Positions 13,301-24,476 of a stretch of 64,000 bases of DNA are shown piece after piece; within the stretch, counting starts at the first letter, position 1, and every line of letters begins with the position of its first letter. Origin of the DNA: Apostichopus japonicus (Eukaryota > Echinodermata > Holothuroidea > Aspidochirotida > Stichopodidae). Under the pieces are notes generated by a model. That model saw nothing but the letters and a program-made list of their open reading frames with translations. It ran no database searches and was not told the DNA's origin. Where the stretch lies: NCBI RefSeq assembly GCF_037975245.1, contig NC_092563.1, positions 14,186,001 through 14,250,000 of the forward strand, written 5' to 3'. Position numbers and translations under genes: made by a program.

Positions 13301-16300
13301 ATAAATGAAATCAGGATGGTTTGGAACTTTGACGTCAGTTTTGGTGATAGGTTTAGTTTCTAGCCAAACAATTTGTCTATATTGTTGAGAATTTAGATTC
13401 TCAGTTGCACCTCACTGCTTGCATCTCACTTCATGGTAAAAATTATGGCTGCAAAGGACATTAGGGCTGTGCCGTTTACACGTTTAAACGTGTAAACCAA
13501 CGAAACATCGTTTAAACGTTTAATAAAACCTGATGAACGTTTAAACGAAACTATGATATCAACTGAAAATTAAATTATTGGCAAAAATCGCGTATCCATT
13601 CCCGTGTTTATTTTGTCTACTACGCGAAATAACAAACAACTTACGATCAGTCGAATCATAAACCGCGAAAGTAATCCTACTTTTGTCCCCCCCCCCCCCC
13701 CGATGTATCCGGCGATATGAATGGCTTAAACTTGAACGCTGTTATCCTTTGTGAAAACTTCCTGATTCGCGGCACAAGTGTACTTTATATCGAGCCGACA
13801 GCGGCGGCGCAGATAATCCAGTCAATGCATGTTCGATGGAAATGATTACAATCCCTGTCCATCACGTTGAACTCTCCGACCAGACAATACCGGGTCGAAT
13901 ACTCGACTTGGTAATAGTTGTTCAAATACATGGTCAAAGGAAATTTATCAACTGGAGATCGTAAAAAAAAAAACTCTGAAAATCAGTAGAGAAATTACCA
14001 ATTGTGTACGAAAAGTAAGTTGGTACACCTTTCAAATTTTACGAAAGATCCAGCAAAACACTTTCGAAAAATTCACGCGAAACTGGCAAATCGTGCTAAA
14101 TGCAACTAATGTCATGTAAACAAGGCTCTAGTACACCCATTTATGAATAAACCGTAAGACCACATCTGGTGTTAAGCGGGGGAAAAGAAAGTATTTTCTA
14201 GAATTTCCAAAAATACGGAAAAAATAATGTCCTACCACAGTTAAGTGTATAGCAAATAGCCTAACCACCTCGTCTGTTACGGATCTCACGTAACTACAAA
14301 AACACAACCAATTGTATTTTGCGAACTTGACGTTTTCTACAAGAACATGGAAATAATGTTTAGCATTAGTTAATCATGCCGTGTGGCCTAAAACATATTT
14401 TATTACAAGGTTTACTTTCATAAAGATGACCATAGCTTGATATCTTAAGTGTGCTGCATGTATGAACTGTGCCTCGTGTATCATGGGGAATACTCTATGA
14501 AACGTTTCTTGGAAACGTGCCAAAAACGTTAACAAACAGGTGTTAGACAGGGGATGAGCGCGCAGTTGTTTGGCAATGTACCTGGGTAAATTCTGAGAAC
14601 ATATACAGTATCCTACCGTAGTATTTAAGTTAGGTTAAACCGTACTGCAGTTGTAAATTGATGTACGTTTAGTGTGCGCTATTCATTGTTCGGCTTTGCC
14701 GAACGTTTTTTGTTTCATAATATCAGAGGTTCTGTAAGTTAAACTTTTTAAAGATTGTAAAACAGATTAAATCTCTTTTCATTTTATAACATAATACAGC
14801 TACTCTAACTTGTCATTTAAAATTTTTCATCAGCTTTGTGACAATTTAAATTCAAAAAGTTGTCAGTATTTTGCATCCTCAACTGCAAATTTTTTTATCG
14901 CCAGACACGCAAAAAATTCCCTTTCCTTTTCCGGGGTCTTCGCCCCACCAGGGCCCTAGGGCGGTCCCCTGGACCCCACGCCTTTATACTCGGCGTTTTC
15001 TCGCGATATCCGTTTAAACGTTTAAACGAACGAAAAATCGGCCGTTTAAACGTTTAGGTCTTTAAACGAAAACTCACAGCCCTAAAGGACATGAAGAAGA
15101 CTCGAAGCATTTGCCAATTATACAGTGTATATTCTACTGATTCAATAGCAGCAATATATCAGAGTTTTATAACATTTGTCAGATTTTCTGCTATGTCAAC
15201 TACATATGGGGCAATGTGTAACACCTGTTACCTTAGCTAACCAGCACCACAAGGAAATTAAGCATTGCATCTCAAAAACTTGGGAATGGAAAAAAAAAAT
15301 CATAATTATTACATGTCATTTGTGGGACACAGGGTTTTCTGTATTAGGCTAAACAGTCAATAAATTGTTGATAATAAAATAAAGATTCGGAGCGTGAAAG
15401 TTATAGAGATTTAGTCAGAGTGACACATACAACCCAATACAAACTTAAGGCTGAGAAAAAAGTTGTGACTTCTTGCATAGTAATCATAAGGTTTGGGAAC
15501 TCAAAAGATGTTTTTCCATCAGCAGAAATATTGTGAGAATGATGTAGGAAAATTACTGGTTAAATGATGACGACCAAAGTTTAATGTATTTTGTCCCAAC
15601 AGGAAGCTGGTGTGGAAGGTGGCACGCAGATGTATACCATCATTCAGACAGTGGACGATAACGGTACTCCAGCTCAAGCAGTACAGTTAGGTGGAGAGTC
15701 CACCCAGGGTCAGCTCATCCTCTCTCAGCAAGGGGAAGATGGGCAACTGCAGCTACAGATGGTGGAGGACCCAGAGATCAAAGGTGATCAAGAACAATCC
15801 GTAGCTGTCAAGCAGGAAGAGGCCCAGATCGTCATCGTGCAGGAGATGAGCAGTAGCTCTAAGAAGGTGTCGCTGGGAGAGGGCAGCTCCATGCAGGATG
15901 CAGGTTCATCGGTTTACGACTTTTACGCCGGGGAAGACGATACAACTCCTTTTAAAACCACCATTACCAAGCAGGAAGAGAAACCAGTCATAGAGGTGCC
16001 CCGTAAGAAGACTCGGTACGTCGTCCCAAAGTTTGACGACGGTCACCTGAATCAACAAGGTACCAAAAAGAAGGGTGGACCCGTCGGCAGGAAGCCCAAG
16101 GTCCACGAGTGCTACCTGTGCGGAAGGATCTTCCGTACGTCGACGTTGCTCCGAAACCACATCAACACCCACACGGGCACCAAGCCGTACAAGTGCGAGC
16201 TCTGCACCAAAGCGTTTGGCACCTCCGGTGAGCTGGGCCGGCATATGAAGTACATACATACCCACGAGAAACCCCACAAGTGCCCCTTGTGTGATTACGA

Positions 16301-17345
16301 GAGTGTGGAAGCCAGCAAGATTAAGCGCCACATGAGGTCACATACGGGAGAGAAGCCATACAAGTGCACTTTATGCGATTATTCCAGCACCGACAACTAC
16401 AAGCTGAAACGGCACATGAGAGTGCACACGGGGGAACGGCCATTCAAATGCCCAGATTGCGATCAGGCGTACTCCCAGAAGACCTGTCTGAAGGAGCACA
16501 TGTGGAAACACCGAGAGGACAGGCCCTGCTTCAAGTGCGACCAGTGTGATACATCCTTTGGTCGACTGGCCGACATGAAGTCTCACATTAAGAGTATGCA
16601 CACCGTATGCGACCCGCCCATCAAATGTAAGGTCTGCAGCGAAGAGTTCGAAGACCGATACGCCCACACCAAGCACATGGTAGTCCACAAAGTCCAGAAG
16701 GTATTCCGATGTGGCGAGTGCCACGAGTCCTTCTGGAAGAGACCGGAGCTCATGAGCCACATCCAGATCCACGCCGGACTGAAACGGAAAGCCGCTGGTG
16801 ATTCACCCTCCAGACCTCAGACCAGACGGCAGAGGATGCTGCTACAGGAGGAGAGCCTCGGTGAGAGCACGACACTGACGGTGGATGGAACCCCCGTCCA
16901 GGTGGAGATGCAACAAGGAGGGACGGTCCAGATCATGCAGACAGCGGAAGGCAACTCTGTCCCGGTGACCATCCTATCGGTTGCAGAGGGGGACGATAGT
17001 CCGGGTGGAGAAGGAGCCCTCCAGATAGTGAACGGGACCATCGTACAGAGCGACGGCAGCAGTCAGGAGGCAGGAGAGCTCATCATGCAGGCATCGCTAG
17101 AGGCGTCCGATGCCATGGAGCAGATAACTCAGCCGGAGACGAGCGGAGATGCGGAGGATGGCAAGGGTGGGTTGACGATGCAGATAATGGCAGAGCAACA
17201 AGATGAGGAGGGCCAAGCCACAGCATCGCAGAGCGAAGTAGTAGAAGCACAGGACGATGGGAACGACAAAGCCGAGGAGGTGATCCAAGCGGAGGAGCAA
17301 GAGGAAGGAGATGGGACTATCTACCTGTTTGTGGAAGAGCAATAA
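7351..17345 (+). CDS. CTCF: CTCF-like zinc-finger protein, 839 aa, six coding exons
   Basis: The model joins 7351-7501, 8242-8370, 10124-10357, 11687-11845, 12744-12847 and 15603-17345. All junctions are GT-AG, phases agree (1,1,1,1,0), and the total is 2,520 nt ending in TAA. ATG 7,351 is the first start in an exon that begins at 7,321. The N-terminal ~360 residues are acidic and rich in Gln, Thr and Val. Residues 364-366 read YDF within SVYDF, as in the CTCF segment that contacts cohesin SA2-SCC1. Eight C2H2 fingers follow (about 428-649), then an acidic tail. CTCF is a nuclear DNA-binding insulator and chromatin-loop anchor. Fingers 1, 10 and 11 of vertebrate CTCF have no counterpart, so this may be a divergent orthologue or a CTCFL-like paralogue. 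The third coding exon could instead end at 10,348 using a weaker donor. Confidence 0.82.
8738..9950 (+). repeat. ~140-bp tandem satellite in an intron of the CTCF-like gene
   Basis: At least eight copies of a unit carry ACTTGAAAGTCTGATATG, a GCTTGTTTAAGTTAAGCGA block and AGCTGGTACAGTATA. The anchor ACTTGAAAGT recurs near 8,741, 8,881, 9,021, 9,161, 9,370, 9,500, 9,630 and 9,839. Spacings are 140, 140, 140, ~209, 130, 130 and ~209. The two long units contain an extra partial copy. The array lies in the intron 8,371-10,123. Confidence 0.9.
10358..11686 (+). other. intron of the CTCF-like gene
   Basis: No exon is recognised between the donor at 10,358 and the acceptor ending 11,686. A ~25-base block around AATATGTCAGAAAGGTTAGTAG occurs twice (about 11,182 and 11,450). 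The 12,522-12,575 part of the following intron contains short GTCAG/GTCATG tandem repeats. Confidence 0.5.
13462..15084. mobile_element. hAT-type non-autonomous element, 1,623 bp, in the last CTCF-like intron
   Basis: The ends are TAGGGCTGTG and its inverted copy CACAGCCCTA. They are flanked by a perfect 8-bp duplication, AAGGACAT (13,454-13,461 and 15,085-15,092). Both subterminal regions are packed with AAACGTTTAAAC-type palindromes. No transposase is found; the 65-aa frame at 14,860 is not recognisable. Termini and duplication length place it in hAT. It sits in the intron 12,848-15,602 and does not disturb splice sites. Confidence 0.88.
15603..17345 (+). CDS. CTCF: zinc-finger exon of the CTCF-like gene
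   Basis: This one exon encodes residues 260-839, including the YDF motif (15,915-15,923) and all fingers. The first finger (CYLC, then LLRNH) matches CTCF finger 2. The next three keep the recognition stretches SGEL.RH, VE.SK.KRH and Y.YKLKRH-like NYKLKRH of fingers 3-5. Fingers equivalent to 6-9 keep their Cys/His ligands, but their helices differ (SQKTCLKEH and GRLADMKSH). A basic linker (about 390-425) stands where finger 1 would be. The stop codon lies inside CAATAAATTT, so an AATAAA overlaps it; whether it works as a poly(A) signal is unknown. Long open frames on the opposite strand here are shadows of the G/C-biased third positions. Confidence 0.88.
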   Translation, partial: EAGVEGGTQMYTIIQTVDDNGTPAQAVQLGGESTQGQLILSQQGEDGQLQLQMVEDPEIKGDQEQSVAVKQEEAQIVIVQEMSSSSKKVSLGEGSSMQDAGSSVYDFYAGEDDTTPFKTTITKQEEKPVIEVPRKKTRYVVPKFDDGHLNQQGTKKKGGPVGRKPKVHECYLCGRIFRTSTLLRNHINTHTGTKPYKCELCTKAFGTSGELGRHMKYIHTHEKPHKCPLCDYESVEASKIKRHMRSHTGEKPYKCTLCDYSSTDNYKLKRHMRVHTGERPFKCPDCDQAYSQKTCLKEHMWKHREDRPCFKCDQCDTSFGRLADMKSHIKSMHTVCDPPIKCKVCSEEFEDRYAHTKHMVVHKVQKVFRCGECHESFWKRPELMSHIQIHAGLKRKAAGDSPSRPQTRRQRMLLQEESLGESTTLTVDGTPVQVEMQQGGTVQIMQTAEGNSVPVTILSVAEGDDSPGGEGALQIVNGTIVQSDGSSQEAGELIMQASLEASDAMEQITQPETSGDAEDGKGGLTMQIMAEQQDEEGQATASQSEVVEAQDDGNDKAEEVIQAEEQEEGDGTIYLFVEEQ

Positions 17346-19589
17346 ATTTAAGAACAGAATTAGAGGAGGAAAATGAAATACGTGATTCTCTGATCAGGGC
17401 AGAGAGGAAGAGAGATCCAGAGAGATTGGAAAATACGACAGTAAACTCAAATATTTTTAGATGGAGGATGTACTACATAGAGTTAATGCTCATGGAAATA
17501 AGGTGAACAAAATGAAGCAGATACTTATCTCTTAATGGGAATCTAAGAAGATGTGAACTACTGAGGATGGTTTAGAAGTAGAGATAACAAATTATATCGA
17601 TGCTTCGTTAAGAAGGTTGACGGTTGGATACCGGCCATTCCTGTGACATTCAGAACATTATTACCAACAGCTGTTTTCCTGGCGGCATTTTCTTGGATTT
17701 CTATGTCAGACAATTTGCAGTTAATCTTTTTACCTGTCTCAGTGACATGTGTATTGATGAGCAGCAATGTGATGAAAGGTACTTGGAAAAGGAATCAGGC
17801 CATGTACAGGCTTACATGCATTGTTAATCAATGTCTTGAGGATAGCGGTTGGGATTTGGCATGTTATTTTATCATATATTTGGTTCATTATCACAGAAAA
17901 TTTATTTCTTATTGAGAAAATGCAATTTGACATTGTACCATAAAAAAAATAACACACCAAAAAAAAAAAAAAACAACAACCCACACAAATGCACTTGTAA
18001 TATTCTGCCGATACAAACTTCCACGATGTTAACTTTCAGAGGATGAGAGGTTCAGTTATCATTTCTTCATGTGTAAAACCAATATAAATTTAATCAAAAC
18101 AACAGTAATCATCATTGTGGTGGGTTATATCTCGACCCTGTTAGAGAGCCAGTCACTGGGTATGCATTTCAGATATGTACAATGACATTGTGACATGTGT
18201 GGTATTTTACCTAGCTAAGGGTAGAGGAGAGTTGAATGGGCCCAGCTGTAGAGAAGTGATCATGTCGAGATATACTTAGACAGGTATGCATGGGACATCA
18301 ATCCGTCTTGTTAAATTCTGTAATAGTAATGGGAACTGATAACATTCTCTGATTTATTGCCTAAATGCCCTATTACTTTTTGACTGTGTTTCATTATTAC
18401 ATATTATAATAGGGTGTAAGTAGATATTATCCTGTTTCGTTTGGGGACTTTTAGTGGTAAGCTAGCTTTTCTGAGATGTATAAAACTATGATCATTGTTT
18501 AAAAGAATCTTGTACTTTTTGTTTACATTCCGATAAAAGAAGAAGATGTATTTGCACACATGTATTTGTGATGAAGATAATTGCAATGTTTTCAAGCTTT
18601 CTCCTGAAGCAATCTCTTTGTTGCCATCGATTTCACATTGCAATGATTTGATGTCAGGCTAGGTTAATAACGTTGATGGCATTAATAGGTCTTATGCTTA
18701 TAACATTGCACTTGTGGATTGCATAAGACAGTGGAATTAGTTTCATGCAGCATGTAAGGTATGACATCATGTTACATAAAGTTACACAACAGGCACGCTA
18801 TGACCAAGAAAATGTCATTGATATACAGAGCAAACGGTCAAACTTGTTCACCGTTTGGACATTCTCTGTTTTTTATTTTTGGCCGTAATTTTGGTATCGC
18901 TGCTTCCCAAAGTGGCATTTCTGGGAACCTTTCCGATAAATAATATGGTTGAATTATCAAAACAACATTTACCTTTCAGTAAGGAGATAATTAACTTTGT
19001 AAGGCACATGATACACAATACGCAGACAAAATTTTGACATAAGTGTGCGGGATAGCAGCTCACACGGTTTTGTGCACGGTTTGATACTGGGACCGCGAGA
19101 TGGATCTGATACAGTGTCCAGATCTGCGGTAATTTTAAATAATGACAGTTATAATTGAAATTTGGCTTTTCATGCATTTGGTCTAGAATTAATTCACTCC
19201 TGATAATATTCATTTTACAGCATTGACACATTTGGAATTTCAGTTTTTATTTTGAGAAGTTGATAACATTTTCGCTGAATAGAGAGTTAATACATCTTAA
19301 CTTGTTTTGTTTTGTATTTGTGTGACTTCACTTTCATTACCATGTCATTTCCAGGAAGTTGTATTGGTTACGTGAATTGCTAGCACTTGCAATACAGGGG
19401 GGGGGGGGGGTCTAAAGGACCTGGTTGAATTTGGGTCATTCGCACGGTTTGGTAGTCTTATCCATGTCGAGTTTCCCCTTACTCAGTAGAAAATGGTTGA
19501 AAACCAATTTTTGGTTTTGATGACATTGGTAACCTTTGCATTCATGATGGCGTTATTTGTGTTTGTGTGTGAGTGCGTTTGTGACGCCC
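17346..19589 (+). other. 3' flank and probable 3' UTR of the CTCF-like gene
   Basis: There is no further coding exon. The DNA is AT-rich with A-runs near 17,942-17,973. The transcript end cannot be fixed from sequence. A G-run (19,398-19,411) separates this stretch from the repeat array downstream. Confidence 0.4.
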
Positions 19590-20770
19590 AGCTTGTAAAC
19601 ACGATGTCTCAAGAAAGGAAGGTCAGACAAATTTCATATTTGGTTTGTAGTAGTACCACATTGAGTACAAGAAGCCTATTGTTTTGGTGGAGGTCAAAGA
19701 TCATTTGGGGTCACCAGAGGTCAAATTGTGAAAACCTTGTAAACACGATATCTCAAGAAGGGATGGTCAGACCAATTCATGTTTGGTTTGTAGAAGTACC
19801 ACGTTGAGTACAAGAAGCCTATTGTATTTGGTGGAGGTCATTTGGGGTCACCAGGGGTGAAATTGTGAAAACCTTTTAAACGCTATATCACAAGAAGGAA
19901 AGCTTGGGAGGACCTCATATTTTATGTGAAGAATTACCACATTGAGTACAAGAAGCCTAATGTTTTTGGTCGTAGTCAAAGGTCATTTGGGGTCACCAGG
20001 GGTCAAATTGTGAAAACCTTGTAAAAACGATATTTCATTTTGGGAAGCATGGGCAGACTTCCCTATTTAATGTGTAGAAGTACCACATTGATTCCAAATA
20101 GCCTATTGTTTTTGGTGGAGGTCAAATTTCGCTTGGGGTCACCAGGGGTCAAATTGTGGAAACCTTGTAAACACGACATCTCAAGACTGTAAGCTTGGGC
20201 AGATCTAATATTTGGGTGTGTAGAAGTACGACATTGAATGCAGGAAGCCTGTTTTTGGTGGAGGTCATTTGGGGTGATCAGAGGTCAAATTGTGAAACCC
20301 TTGTAATCATATCAATATTGGAAGCTTGGGCAAATCTTGGTATGAAGTATAAAGCATTCAGTAAAATAAGTCTATTGATTTTGGTGGAGGTCAAGGTCAT
20401 TTGGGGATAAGAGGGGTTAATGGTCATGTAGGGTATATGTGTTCATATTCAGGAAGTGGCAGCCCTGAAACAGCCTCGTGGCCTTTTGCTCTTCAGAACC
20501 TCAAAATCTTTGGACCAATCTCATATTTAGTATGTAATTGTGTCACATTAAGTACAAGAACCCTATATTTTGTGGAGGTCATTTGGGTCATTAGTGGTCA
20601 AATTTTTAAAACCTTTTAAACACGATATCTCAAGAAGGGAAGCTTGGACCAATGATCATATTTAGTATGTAGTTGTGACACTTGCAGTTCAAGAAGCCTA
20701 TTGTTTATTGTGGAGGTCATAGCTTGAGGTCATTTGGAGTCACCAGGGGCCAATTTGTGGAAACCTTGTT
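19590..20770 (+). repeat. degenerate ~150-bp tandem repeat array
   Basis: The unit carries a CACGATATCTCAAGAAGG block, a GTACCACATTGAGTACAAG block, GGTGGAGGTCAAAGGTCA and GGGGTCACCAGGGGTCAAA. About seven or eight diverged copies follow head to tail. Related units occur at 50,060-50,450 inside the large transposon. Short open frames here are translations of the repeat, not genes. Confidence 0.85.
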
Positions 20771-20799
20771 TTATAATCTACCGTATCTCCCACCGACCA

Positions 20800-21035
20800 G
20801 CCTATTAGATAGCATGTGCGTCAATTTACTACAAATTGACGATTTGCACACTTACTACTTTCTCGACTATGATCAATCGCTAGTAGCAAATATGCAACTC
20901 GTCAATTTGAAGAAACTTGATGCATTTTCTGAATTTTGTCACGTTACCATCTCGTCAACTCGTCAATTTGCAGATAATTGTCGTTTTGTCAAATCGGTAA
21001 CTCGTCAATGCAATGAATGTCCCTTCTACGCTTCC
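20800..21035. repeat. dispersed repeat rich in CGTCAATTTG motifs, copy A
   Basis: Many short motifs of the type CTCGTCAATTTG or AAATTGACGA occur in both orientations. The block ends with CTTCTACGCTTCCGTA. The same ending and motif style recur at 29,255-29,560. The two blocks are therefore members of one repeat family. Confidence 0.55.
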
Positions 21036-21343
21036 GTATGGAACAGGGAGCTGCAGAGGTAAAAGGAGGGTTGGGAAGGGGGGGGGGGTGAATTTAAGGA
21101 AGCAGCAATGTTCACCTGTGTATGAAAATTTGACCTTTGGGTCGGTTCTTTTACGTAACTTGATTGCTCGTTCAGTAAGATTTTTATTATTTTCAGTTTG
21201 GACAAAGAAGAAAATGAAAAAGAGAAGTCATGTTGCAAAGTATAAGACGTATGCCATTAATATCTTTCAAATAGCTATACACTGAGAATTGTTTATCACT
21301 TCTCAGCTGACAAGACACTAAATCCAGTGATGAGCTTTAGGGG

Positions 21344-23279
21344 ATGGGAGTTTTTAATGTTCCCTTCATACCACGAGGATACCTGGGGGAGGTTGATGAT
21401 GAGTGGGGTATGCCCATCATTCTAGGAGGAGGAGGTGGTAATGGGGCTGTACAACTGATGAGGATCAAATCTACTCAATTACTTTGTGCAGTCAAGACCC
21501 AGTACATACATCTGAATGAAGAAACTGCTGGTAAGGTCAATAAACAAAATAACTCTTTTTTTTCAAATATTAGCATACTTTATCATTATGATGTTCGTAA
21601 ACCGTAAACTTTATAACAACTTTTCAATTTATTAAATGACGTTAAAGTCGAAAATTTTTCACTTTGTGTTTTTGTGTGCATTTGACTAATATAAGTATGA
21701 ATATGTGTCTGGATGACGAAATATTCAGATCCGAATGGAATCATTGAGTACTTTCTCGATAATATCCTTGATATTTTTTATTCGTTATAAATCTCAAATA
21801 TCTCAAATGATAACGTTGGAAAACATGGAAATTTAATTAAGAAATCGGTCAAAATTCTGTCAACAACAAAACGCTCCTTTAGCGGTTGTTTTACGAAATA
21901 GACATCCTCATTCCGGTAGAAATAATTTCTGCGAGTGTCGACGCATAAGAAAGAATAGATGGACGAGGTTTGAATGGCATAAAAATGAATATTACTTTAT
22001 TCCTAAACAAACATGCCAAACTATGAAGATAAAACGAAACAGTTACTTAAATGATCGGGGTACATTAAAGGGTAAAAGTGACTTAAGACGCCAATTACAT
22101 AGATTAAAAGAAAACTTATCCGTCAACATCGACGTCATCGCTTCCTCTTATTAAAACAAAATCGCGGCTCTGAATTAAACGTAAATGAATGTTTATCGAG
22201 TCACAAATAGTTGAATCCAGCACAGACTAGGCTTGGATCACGTGACTTCACGGCGACGGCGTACATGAGTGGCAGGATGACGTCACTTAATGATGTCATT
22301 TAATAAATATTCCACAGTTAAATAAATATATTTGCATAACCGGCAGTTGCGCAAAATTGCTCATTTTCATTGAGTAATCGAAATAAATTCCCTCATCTTG
22401 CGGGTGTCTCGTAAAATATAACAATTGTATATTATATGAAAAGCAGTGTCGAACAGGAGGGAAGGTTGATATTTTTTACCAAAAAGTATTTGATTGTTTT
22501 CACATCTAAAAGTTGCATGATGTTTCTTTCTCTTCAGAACTTTGCACGTGAAATCAGAATTTTGAAAGGATTACTAGGCTTGGAGTGCATTCCAACATTT
22601 TTCGGCATCACTTTGCCCCCAGATGATGGACCTTTTCCTGCTATCGTGCAAGAGTTCGTCAGAAACGGTCAACCGTACACTGCAACGTCACTCTATGATG
22701 CCACAGACAAGCGTCTTATCACCAAAAATAATTCTTTACAGATGGCGATGGATAAATGTTTGGCTCTGAGGGACATGCACGCCAGATATTGGTTGCATTG
22801 TGAAAGAAAATCGGACAACATTCTGTTGCAGACATCGAGTGTCGCAGACGATACTGAAGACCTCTGGAATGACGTCCACAGCATTGCATCATGGGAAGTC
22901 TAGATAAATTATATATCCCACGGGGTAAAATCCAAACTTCAACTTGATTTTGGTTTGACAATCAATATGAATAATCATAGCCAACATTTAATATTCACCG
23001 ACAAAAGACAAGCCGAGGTGCGGAAGAACTCCATTCATGTTGCACCGGAAGTAATTACAGGTCAAAGGCCATTCAGCAAAGCTTCTGATGTATATATTTT
23101 CCATCGGCCTCGTCCTGAAAGACCTGAATGTCGTCGGAGACGACATTCTGTTGCGTCTTGGAGATCAATGTATGAAACCTAATCCAGATGAAAGACCAAA
23201 ACTGGATGACGTCATAGACATTATAAATGTCAGGATACAGAGTGTGAAGATACCGACATGTTACAATGATGAACCTTAA
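21344..23279 (+). pseudogene. decayed protein-kinase gene
   Basis: A first exon (to ~21,535) gives a glycine-rich loop (GGGGGNGAV) and the AVKT lysine. A second exon after a clean acceptor (TTCTTTCTCTTCAG, ending 22,537) gives the alpha-C REIRILKGL, a LHCERKSDNILL catalytic loop, DFG, an APE-type HVAPEV and a CMKPNPDERP C-lobe motif. Damage: the usual HRD/HCD aspartate is Glu, an in-frame TAG lies at 22,901-22,903 with the frame resuming directly after it, and a frameshift lies near 23,090 inside the SDVY..IGLVL segment. The order and motifs identify a Ser/Thr-type kinase; stop plus shift plus lost catalytic residue indicate a pseudogene. The 5' end is not defined. A CRE-type TGACGTCA sits at 22,278-22,285 in the intron. 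Confidence 0.8.
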
Positions 23280-23405
23280 TCACGTGAATCATGATGCTAA
23301 AGTGTGAGACGCCAACTTTTTAAGACATGCGGTGCATCCATGATTATCATGTATTTGTATTTAAACATGGGTATACAGTCCTGTCACTGAAATGTACCCA
23401 CCCAT

Positions 23406-24476
23406 CTACTCTGACACAGTAGGCCTACTATCGACCTGATGGAGCGTCATGCCAAAACAGGAAAACGTAATCAGTAGCGCACCAACGGCGGTTAACCAAT
23501 TAGAAGCAATTTTAAGGAAAAATACTTGTAGTATATAAAGCAAAGCTATTTCGAATGTTAATATCACCGCTACGTTTACCACCCGTTCTCTGCGCAGAGC
23601 GGAGTATATACAAATCTGGGCGAGAAAATTACACGCAGCATATAACACGATGATGAATAAGTAATAAAATGGATCTGGTAAAGCCCATTTCTCGAATAAA
23701 AAACACAATCCAACGTTAACGATGAAGATGAATATATTACCGACTAACATCATCCAAAGGCGATCGACACCTAAATCCGACAATTTCCTAACCCATATGA
23801 AAGAAAGCGCCAAGGAAAATGCGCCGAGAGTCGCAAATATGATACCGACCATTTCTCCGTCTGCGCGCACTGCGGTGGAATTGCGGAAGAAAAACGACGG
23901 TCTCGCGATGAGTACGACACCTACAATACACACGGTAATCAGTAGAATATCCACCACCTTCAAGAATTGCTTCAGAACGATACATCCCAAAATGGCGCTA
24001 AAAACTGGTGAACAGTTAACGATGGAGATTGCATCAGCGACAGGAGCCAGACCGACTGCCCCGACAATGAAGTTTATACATAGACACATCGACGCACCAT
24101 AGAGCAACAGTAACGCGTACGATTGTCTACCGCTTGGAGTAGGTAGTCTCAAAACCAAGATGGAAACGAACGACATTGCCGACCCTAAAGGCGAGTAAAC
24201 AGCGATGATGAATAAGGAATCCATCCGTTCGGTTAAAATCGATAGACATATATCTCCAACAGTTAAGAAGAAGACACCACCAAATGCGAATAATATTCCC
24301 TTCGTGAAAATCCTCCGGAGCATGTTCGTCACGATATATTCCTCTGTTACTGTGCAAGTTGAGTTGCTGTCGCGAAAGTCGTCACAATCGCTCATGCGCA
24401 TTGGGGATTCTTCCCCAAAGACAGAGTTGGAATTCGCGGGAAGCTCCAAGCTTGTCTCTCCTGGTTCCTCTTCCAT
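23406..24476 (-). CDS. EamA/DMT-family transporter, SLC35G-like, 356 aa
   Basis: The reading frame is uninterrupted from ATG 24,476 to the stop at 23,406. An acidic, Ser/Glu-rich cytosolic N-terminus of about 50 residues is followed by about ten hydrophobic segments. These form two EamA repeats (roughly residues 55-190 and 205-340). The GAVGLAPVADAISIVNCSPVF-type helix with a conserved proline is characteristic of this family. SLC35G proteins are multi-pass membrane proteins with poorly known substrates; SLC35G1 has been linked to STIM1 and calcium handling. Upstream of the ATG, TTTCATTGCAG looks like a splice acceptor (exon start near 24,498), so a 5' exon may exist. The single long coding exon fits this family. 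The sense-strand frame at 23,722-24,102 is a shadow. Confidence 0.85.
   Translation of the reverse strand: MEEEPGETSLELPANSNSVFGEESPMRMSDCDDFRDSNSTCTVTEEYIVTNMLRRIFTKGILFAFGGVFFLTVGDICLSILTERMDSLFIIAVYSPLGSAMSFVSILVLRLPTPSGRQSYALLLLYGASMCLCINFIVGAVGLAPVADAISIVNCSPVFSAILGCIVLKQFLKVVDILLITVCIVGVVLIARPSFFFRNSTAVRADGEMVGIIFATLGAFSLALSFIWVRKLSDLGVDRLWMMLVGNIFIFIVNVGLCFLFEKWALPDPFYYLFIIVLYAACNFLAQICIYSALRRERVVNVAVILTFEIALLYILQVFFLKIASNWLTAVGALLITFSCFGMTLHQVDSRPTVSE

Noticed and set aside
15906-16772. Long open frames on the - strand opposite the zinc fingers
   Set aside because: They mirror the biased codons of the zinc-finger exon and show no domain, while the + strand has clear finger motifs.
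19493-20619. Several 70-104-aa frames in the repeat array
   Set aside because: They translate the same repeat unit in different registers and share no domain.
23722-24102. 126-aa + strand frame
   Set aside because: It lies opposite the transporter coding sequence, which has clear membrane segments and family motifs.
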